Below the pieces are notes generated by a model. That model was given only the letters and a program-made list of their open reading frames with translations, did not search any database and was not told the DNA's origin. Positions 6,200 through 9,721 of a stretch of DNA of 9,721 nt are shown piece by piece. How positions within the stretch are numbered: position 1 is the first letter of the stretch; every line of letters starts with the position of its first letter. A program made the translations under genes and the position numbers. The stretch comes from a bacterium (GTDB taxonomy: Bacteria; Patescibacteriota; Patescibacteriia; UBA1558; S5-K13): positions 1-9,721 of the forward strand of contig JAIOTH010000004.1 in the NCBI GenBank assembly GCA_021106915.1, read 5' to 3'.

Positions 6200-7558
6200 T
6201 TAAATAGTAAGTGGTGGATATTTTAGTTTTTTTGATTTTTTTATACAGGATAAGGCTCCAATTATAGCAAAAGGTATTCCAGCAATAGGTAGAAAACTTA
6301 TAATAGCAAAAATGTATATTATTTTTAAGCCGTTTATTCTACTGATAGCATTTTTAGAATCAATTTGTAATGATTGAATTATTAGAACCATTAGAATAAG
6401 AAATACAAGCATTATGTTTATTCCTGGAAGAATTGCAATAAAAAATAAAACAGAAATAAATTTTAAATTAGAACTTAATTTTTGTTCAGGAGATTTGTTT
6501 ATTCCTAGTGAATTTTGATGTTTTTGGATGATGTCTCCTTCTTGACCATTGATACTATTATTTTTTGAAAGCAAAGCAATTTTATAATACAGAGACTTTA
6601 TATATAATTGTTTTGCTAAGTACATGGATGATAATAGAAACAAGGCAAATATAATATTCATTAGTGATTTATTATAGCTCATGACCAAAGTTGTTCCAAT
6701 AAAAAGGATTATTAATGTAATAATAAGAGCTATTTTTGTATGCGGTATTATTTTTTTATCATTAATGTTTAGATTTTGTTCTACGGATTTATATTTCTTA
6801 TTTATTATTTTGTGAAAAAATAGAAAAGTATATCTACTTAAGATAAGTTGTTTTTTTAAAAAATAAATTGGAAGAATCACAAAGATAATTAACGCATAAA
6901 AAATTGGAAAATAAAGTAGATTTATGTGGAATATAGATAAAATTAAAAGTAATATAATGGGATAAATTATAAATTCCATTACTTGAAAATATAGTAATGA
7001 TTTTTGTTTTTTTATTAAGAATAAGGTTTTAATTTCTTGTTTTATTGTTTTTAATATTTTTTGGATATCAGTTGTTGTAGTCTCTGGCTGCAGTAGATAG
7101 ATGTATTTGTTAAAAGTTTTAATAAGTCTTTTTGTATATTGTAACTTATAGTGTTCTTGTGTGTTAGTTATTGATTTTAGTTCTCGTAAAAGTAAATTTA
7201 TATCAAATTTGAAATCATAAATTATGTAGTTAACATATGTTTTTCGGCATAAATGCATTATTTCAAAGATACTAAGATTATTTTTTTGCGAGTAATTAAT
7301 GTAAGCTATTGGTTCAAATAGATCATGATTTATTGGCAGAAGATATTTGAGTATTATATTAACAATAACAATGATTATAGTTAATGAAGAGAGAACAGTA
7401 AAAATAATTATTATGAGTGGTAATATTTTTTCTAAAGATTCTTTAGAATTTATATTTTGTAATATGTAAAAATAGGATATAGAAAGAATAACAAAGAATA
7501 AAATAGATTTAATCAATTGAATAAAGTATTTTTGCTTAATGCTTTTTGGAAAATTCAT
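6200..7558 (-). CDS. Multi-pass membrane protein of unknown function
   Basis: This 452-residue protein is dominated by Ile, Leu, Phe, Lys and Asn. I count about eight hydrophobic segments, near residues 14-34, 46-70, 189-209, 213-234, 275-294, 299-316, 366-396 and 410-436, so it is an integral membrane protein. There is no cleavable signal peptide. A soluble stretch of about 115 residues (72-185) lies between the first two and next two membrane segments. Its part 80-128 ('NYSQKNNLSIFEIMHLCRK...FKFDINLLLREL') faintly recalls the Clp N-terminal repeat, a weak visual resemblance only. A hydrophilic loop (330-362) precedes the last pair. I recognise no transporter or enzyme motif. It has its own candidate promoter facing away from rpsB and lies upstream of rpmE, separated by the rpmE promoter. 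Membrane function is clear; its role is unknown. Confidence 0.8.
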   Translation of the reverse strand: MNFPKSIKQKYFIQLIKSILFFVILSISYFYILQNINSKESLEKILPLIIIIFTVLSSLTIIIVIVNIILKYLLPINHDLFEPIAYINYSQKNNLSIFEIMHLCRKTYVNYIIYDFKFDINLLLRELKSITNTQEHYKLQYTKRLIKTFNKYIYLLQPETTTTDIQKILKTIKQEIKTLFLIKKQKSLLYFQVMEFIIYPIILLLILSIFHINLLYFPIFYALIIFVILPIYFLKKQLILSRYTFLFFHKIINKKYKSVEQNLNINDKKIIPHTKIALIITLIILFIGTTLVMSYNKSLMNIIFALFLLSSMYLAKQLYIKSLYYKIALLSKNNSINGQEGDIIQKHQNSLGINKSPEQKLSSNLKFISVLFFIAILPGINIMLVFLILMVLIIQSLQIDSKNAISRINGLKIIYIFAIISFLPIAGIPFAIIGALSCIKKSKKLKYPPLTI

Positions 7559-7577
7559 AATTTTTTATCTTTAACTT

Positions 7578-7607
7578 ATTATACAATGAAGTATTTGAAG
7601 TAAGCAA
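7578..7607 (-). promoter_or_regulatory. Candidate promoter of the membrane-protein gene
   Basis: On the minus strand, a perfect -10 TATAAT (7578-7583) lies 18 bases after TTGCTT (7602-7607), which keeps the important TTG of a -35. The predicted start is near 7571, a leader of about 13 bases before the AUG at 7558. No Shine-Dalgarno sequence follows. Confidence 0.5.
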
Positions 7608-7614
7608 GGAAATA

Positions 7615-7630
7615 CACTAATTATTTAGTG
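7615..7630. repeat. Short perfect inverted repeat near the divergent promoters
   Basis: CACTAA (7615-7620) and TTAGTG (7625-7630) are perfect inverted copies around a 4-base TTAT centre, 7 bases upstream of the -35 of the leftward promoter. Its size and place suit an operator for a dimeric regulator. A 6-bp repeat of this AT content can arise by chance. Confidence 0.25.
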
Positions 7631-7729
7631 ACATAGATGACGTTTTATTAAGTTGGATGAATTGAAAGATTGGTAGAAAAATTTTATTCAAGGTATTGCA
7701 CTTCAATGTTGAATGTACCTTTAAAGCCA

Positions 7730-7758
7730 TTGCCAAAGATAATTTATTGTGATAATAT
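7730..7758 (+). promoter_or_regulatory. Promoter of the rpsB-tsf-pyrH operon
   Basis: TTGCCA (7730-7735, 5 of 6 to consensus) is followed after 17 bases by TAATAT (7753-7758), with TGA immediately upstream, forming an extended -10. Transcription would begin near 7765, giving a leader of about 65 bases before the rpsB AUG. The leader holds the paired hairpins described at 7763-7798. Confidence 0.65.
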
Positions 7759-7762
7759 CTAG

Positions 7763-7798
7763 ATACTTAAATATAAGTATTCTTATACTTAATTTTTT
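7763..7798 (+). promoter_or_regulatory. rpsB leader with two mutually exclusive hairpins
   Basis: ATACTTA occurs at 7763-7769 and 7785-7791, with its exact complement TAAGTAT between them at 7774-7780. The central copy can pair with either flank through a 7-bp stem with a 4-base loop, but not with both. The second hairpin is followed by a T-run (7793-7798), giving a terminator-like form, while the first would prevent it. This has the geometry of an attenuator. S2 autoregulates its operon through the leader in E. coli, but the stems here are AT-rich and weak, so the function is inferred. Confidence 0.4.
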
Positions 7799-7829
7799 GT
7801 ATTGTAATATTAAATTAAATTAAATATTT

Positions 7830-8519
7830 ATGAAAACAGTATCAATTTTAGATTTACTAAAAAGTGGAGCTCATTTTGGGCATCTTAAGGCAAAAAAATA
7901 TCCAAAAATGGAAAAATATATTTTTGGACTTAAAGACGGAGTACATGTCATCGACTTAGAAAAAACCATTGAAGAATTAGGGAAAGCTTATGATTTTGTA
8001 AAAGAAATTAGTGCTAATGATGGTAGTATTCTTTTTGTAGGTACTAAAAGACAAGCTAAGTCAATTATCAAAGAGGTTGCTGAAAAATGTGGTATGCCTT
8101 ATGTTATTTCTCGTTGGATTGGGGGAACTTTCACTAATTTTGATAATATCATCAAATTACCGAAAAAAATGAAAAAATTAGAGGAAGATTTAGCAAATGG
8201 TGTTTATGATGAACATACTAAAAAAGAGAAATTAATGATTGAAAGAGAAATTATAAAATTAAAAGAAATGGTGGAAGGGATTAGAGATCTAGAAAAAATT
8301 CCAGATGCTATATTTGTAGTTGATATCCACGATGAAAGAACGGCAGTGGAGGAAGCTAATGTAAAAAATATTCCAATTGTATCTTTAGTAGATACTAATG
8401 TTAATCCTGAAAAAGTAAAATATCCTATTCCAGCCAATGATGATTCTGTAAAGACTATTAAACTTATTTCTAATATTATTGCAGAAGCAGTTTTAGAAGG
8501 TAAAAAAACAAAAAAATAA
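7830..8519 (+). CDS. rpsB: 30S ribosomal protein S2
   Basis: S2 binds the 30S subunit between head and body, close to S1-type mRNA docking. The 229-residue product (E. coli 241) shows 'LLKSGAHFGH' (9-18), 'YIFGLKDGVHVIDLEKT' (30-46), 'FVGTKRQAK' (69-77), 'SRWIGGTFTNF' (94-104), a helical hairpin with many Lys and Glu (110-150), 'PDAIFVVDIHDERTAVEEA' (158-176) and 'SLVDTNVNPEKVKYPIPAND' (185-204). The last two blocks match the family's DPDLVDYPIPGND-type signature. No domain is missing, and the C-terminus is short and Lys-rich. It is first gene of the operon, with tsf starting 89 bases downstream, as in most bacteria. The AUG at 7830 gives the normal N-terminus and lacks a Shine-Dalgarno sequence. 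Confidence 0.97.
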   Translation: MKTVSILDLLKSGAHFGHLKAKKYPKMEKYIFGLKDGVHVIDLEKTIEELGKAYDFVKEISANDGSILFVGTKRQAKSIIKEVAEKCGMPYVISRWIGGTFTNFDNIIKLPKKMKKLEEDLANGVYDEHTKKEKLMIEREIIKLKEMVEGIRDLEKIPDAIFVVDIHDERTAVEEANVKNIPIVSLVDTNVNPEKVKYPIPANDDSVKTIKLISNIIAEAVLEGKKTKK

Positions 8520-8541
8520 ATTGTATAAATTAAATCAAAAA

Positions 8542-8604
8542 TTAGTTTTAGTTATTTAGCTGAGGTGATTTCCTAAAAGCTAAAAACTACAAACTAAAAA
8601 CTAA
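8542..8604 (+). promoter_or_regulatory. Large hairpin between rpsB and tsf abutting the tsf start
   Basis: The outer stem pairs TTAGTTTTAGTT (8542-8553) with AACTAAAAACTAA (8592-8604), 12 bp with one bulged A. The inner stem pairs TTTAGCT (8555-8561) with AGCTAAA (8578-8584), and AGG/CCT (8563-8565/8572-8574) may close the apex. The 3' arm ends four bases before the tsf AUG. The 10-base word CTAAAAACTA occurs twice (8580-8589 and 8594-8603), so the 5' arm has two alternative partners. The loop side carries GAGGTGAT (8562-8569), complementary to the usual 16S rRNA 3' end but 39 bases from the AUG. A role in setting EF-Ts relative to S2 output is plausible, as is a small mobile palindrome. Confidence 0.55.
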
Positions 8605-8608
8605 AGTT

Positions 8609-9385
8609 ATGGTAGATTTACAACAAATAAAAACTTTAAGAGATAAGACTGGTGCGGGAATGATGGATTGTCAAAGAGTTTTAGAAGAAACTAATGGTAA
8701 TATTGAGCAGGCTATAGAAATACTTAGAAAAAAAGGTGAAAAAATTGCTGCTAAAAAAGCAGATCGAGAAGCTAAAGAAGGTGTAGTTGCCGTTCAGAAA
8801 TCTGGAAATAAAGTAGCTGTAGTAGCTTTAAACTGTGAAACTGATTTTGTAGCTAGAAATGAAGAATTTATAAGCACAGTTAATGAATTTGCTACTTATT
8901 TGTTAGAAAATGGTAAAGAAGGATTTAGTGATTGGGCGGAAGGTAAAATTAAAGATGAATTAATTGTTAAAATTGGTGAAAATTTGAAGTTAAAAGATTT
9001 TGATCTAATCGAAGGTGAAGTAGTAGACTATTATTTACATTCTAATAATAAATTAGCGTCAGTAGTTGTTTTAAAAGGTTCTGATGGGGAATTAGCTAAA
9101 GATATTGCCATGCATGTCACAGCTATGAAGCCAGAATATTTACAAGTAGTTGATGTGCCTACAGAAACAGTATCTAAGGAAAAAGAAATTTATAAAGAAC
9201 AATTAAAAAAAGAAGATAAACCAGCTGACATAATTGAAAAAATTATTGAAGGAAAATTAAATAAATTTTACGAAGAAACTTGTTTAGTTAAACAAAAATA
9301 TATTAAAGATGACAGTATGACTATTGAAAAATTGCTGGAATCTAAAGGAGCTGAAATTGAAAAATTTACAAGATATTTTTTATAA
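8609..9385 (+). CDS. tsf: Translation elongation factor Ts
   Basis: EF-Ts is the guanine-nucleotide exchange factor that releases GDP from EF-Tu. The 258-residue product (E. coli 283) has an N-terminal UBA-like domain with 'IKTLRDKTGAGMMDCQRVLEE' (7-27), then 'EKIAAKKADREAKEG' (44-58) and the signature 'NCETDFVARNEEF' (75-87). D79 and F80 correspond to the residues that disturb the EF-Tu magnesium site. The core continues with 'LAKDIAMHVTAMKPEYL' (162-178). A dimerisation-type segment follows, 'EIYKEQLKKEDKPADIIEKII' to 'EETCLVKQKYIKDDSMTIEKLL' (193-243). All expected parts are present. It sits between rpsB and pyrH in the standard order. The start is fixed by the conserved 'LQQIKTLRDKTG' N-terminus; only the distant GAGGTGAT resembles a ribosome-binding site. 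Confidence 0.97.
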   Translation: MVDLQQIKTLRDKTGAGMMDCQRVLEETNGNIEQAIEILRKKGEKIAAKKADREAKEGVVAVQKSGNKVAVVALNCETDFVARNEEFISTVNEFATYLLENGKEGFSDWAEGKIKDELIVKIGENLKLKDFDLIEGEVVDYYLHSNNKLASVVVLKGSDGELAKDIAMHVTAMKPEYLQVVDVPTETVSKEKEIYKEQLKKEDKPADIIEKIIEGKLNKFYEETCLVKQKYIKDDSMTIEKLLESKGAEIEKFTRYFL

Positions 9386-9423
9386 TTTATACTTAATTTA
9401 GATTATAAATAATTTTTATACTC

Positions 9424-9721
9424 ATGAAATATAATAAGGTAATTCTAAAATTATCAGGAGAAATTTTATCTGGATCTGATTCTTTTGGTTTTGATTATCA
9501 AAAAATTAATGAGATTATCCAGGAAATAAAATCAATTCATTCAACAGAAACGAAAATAGGAATTGTTATAGGAGCTGGTAATATATTTCGAGCGCGAATG
9601 ATTAAGAATAATGAAATTTCTAGAGTAGATGGTGATCAAATGGGAATGATGGCTACAATTTTGAATGCTATTTGCTTAAAAAATGTTTTAAATTCTCAAA
9701 ATATAAAAACTAGAGTTTTAT
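9424..9721 (+). CDS. pyrH: UMP kinase (5' part, cut by the window end)
   Basis: PyrH phosphorylates UMP to UDP with ATP; it belongs to the amino-acid-kinase fold and not to the P-loop kinases. Ninety-nine codons are visible, about 40% of the usual 235-245 residues, and the frame stays open to the last base. Recognisable pieces are 'KVILKLSGEIL' (5-15), the nucleotide-binding 'GIVIGAGNIFRARMI' (46-60, where most family members have GGGNIxRG) and 'VDGDQMGMMATILNAI' (68-83), matching the family's D-x-MGMLATxxNA helix. It starts 38 bases after tsf, completing the conserved rpsB-tsf-pyrH order; frr would be the expected next gene outside the window. No Shine-Dalgarno sequence is present. Truncation is due to the window edge, not to damage. 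Confidence 0.93.
   Translation, partial: MKYNKVILKLSGEILSGSDSFGFDYQKINEIIQEIKSIHSTETKIGIVIGAGNIFRARMIKNNEISRVDGDQMGMMATILNAICLKNVLNSQNIKTRVL

Noticed and set aside
8204..8437. A 77-codon minus-strand open frame within rpsB
   Set aside because: It is antisense to conserved S2 blocks; the Ser/Thr/Ile-rich product is typical of such shadows.
51..8569. TGAGGTGAT present in the loops of both the first palindrome and the tsf hairpin
   Set aside because: A shared 9-base word is not significant by itself in nearly 10 kb; only the position before tsf was kept as a finding.
7783..9397. The 13-base word TTATACTTAATTT shared by the rpsB leader and the tsf-pyrH gap
   Set aside because: In DNA this AT-rich, several shared words of this length are expected by chance across a window of this size.
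1..9721. tRNA, rRNA, CRISPR arrays, transposases, prophage or defence genes
   Set aside because: I looked for regularly spaced repeats, cloverleaf-like GC-rich stretches and characteristic motifs, and saw none.

Overview
This window is very AT-rich and densely coded. It looks like a piece of a small bacterial genome, most likely of the Candidate Phyla Radiation (Patescibacteria). That assignment is an inference. It rests on low GC, short spacers, near-absence of Shine-Dalgarno sequences before the starts, divergent versions of PrmC, thymidylate kinase and UMP kinase, and palindromic intergenic repeats of kinds I recall from such genomes. All intact genes read through without in-frame UGA and one gene stops at UGA, so nothing points to the UGA-to-glycine code used by some CPR lineages.

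Layout. (1) Positions 1-137 hold no gene but carry an imperfect palindromic repeat (20-106). (2) Positions 138-3703, plus strand, form a five-gene thymidylate/folate cluster: thyA, an unknown 392-residue protein, folA, a small acidic protein and a thymidylate-kinase-like gene. ThyA makes dTMP and oxidises methylene-THF to DHF, FolA regenerates THF, and the kinase would phosphorylate dTMP. (3) Positions 3700-7558, minus strand, read from right to left: a multi-pass membrane protein of unknown function, rpmE (L31), prfA (RF1) and prmC, which methylates the release factors. rpmE-prfA-prmC is a common bacterial order. The prmC end overlaps the kinase end by 4 bp. A strong intrinsic terminator for the plus-strand cluster lies inside the prmC coding region. 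(4) Positions 7559-7829 are a divergent promoter region. (5) Positions 7830-9721, plus strand, hold the classical rpsB-tsf-pyrH translation/UMP-kinase operon; pyrH is cut by the window end.

Regulatory structure is the most rewarding layer. It includes well-formed sigma70-type promoters before rpmE and rpsB, a terminator between rpmE and prfA, two mutually exclusive hairpins in the rpsB leader, and a large hairpin between rpsB and tsf whose 3' arm ends four bases before the tsf start and whose loop shows a Shine-Dalgarno-like octamer.

I found no tRNA, rRNA, CRISPR array, transposase, prophage or defence system. The most plausible places for undescribed biology are the 392-residue protein translationally coupled to folA, the aberrant nucleotide kinase, the unknown membrane protein, and the hairpins around rpsB and tsf.
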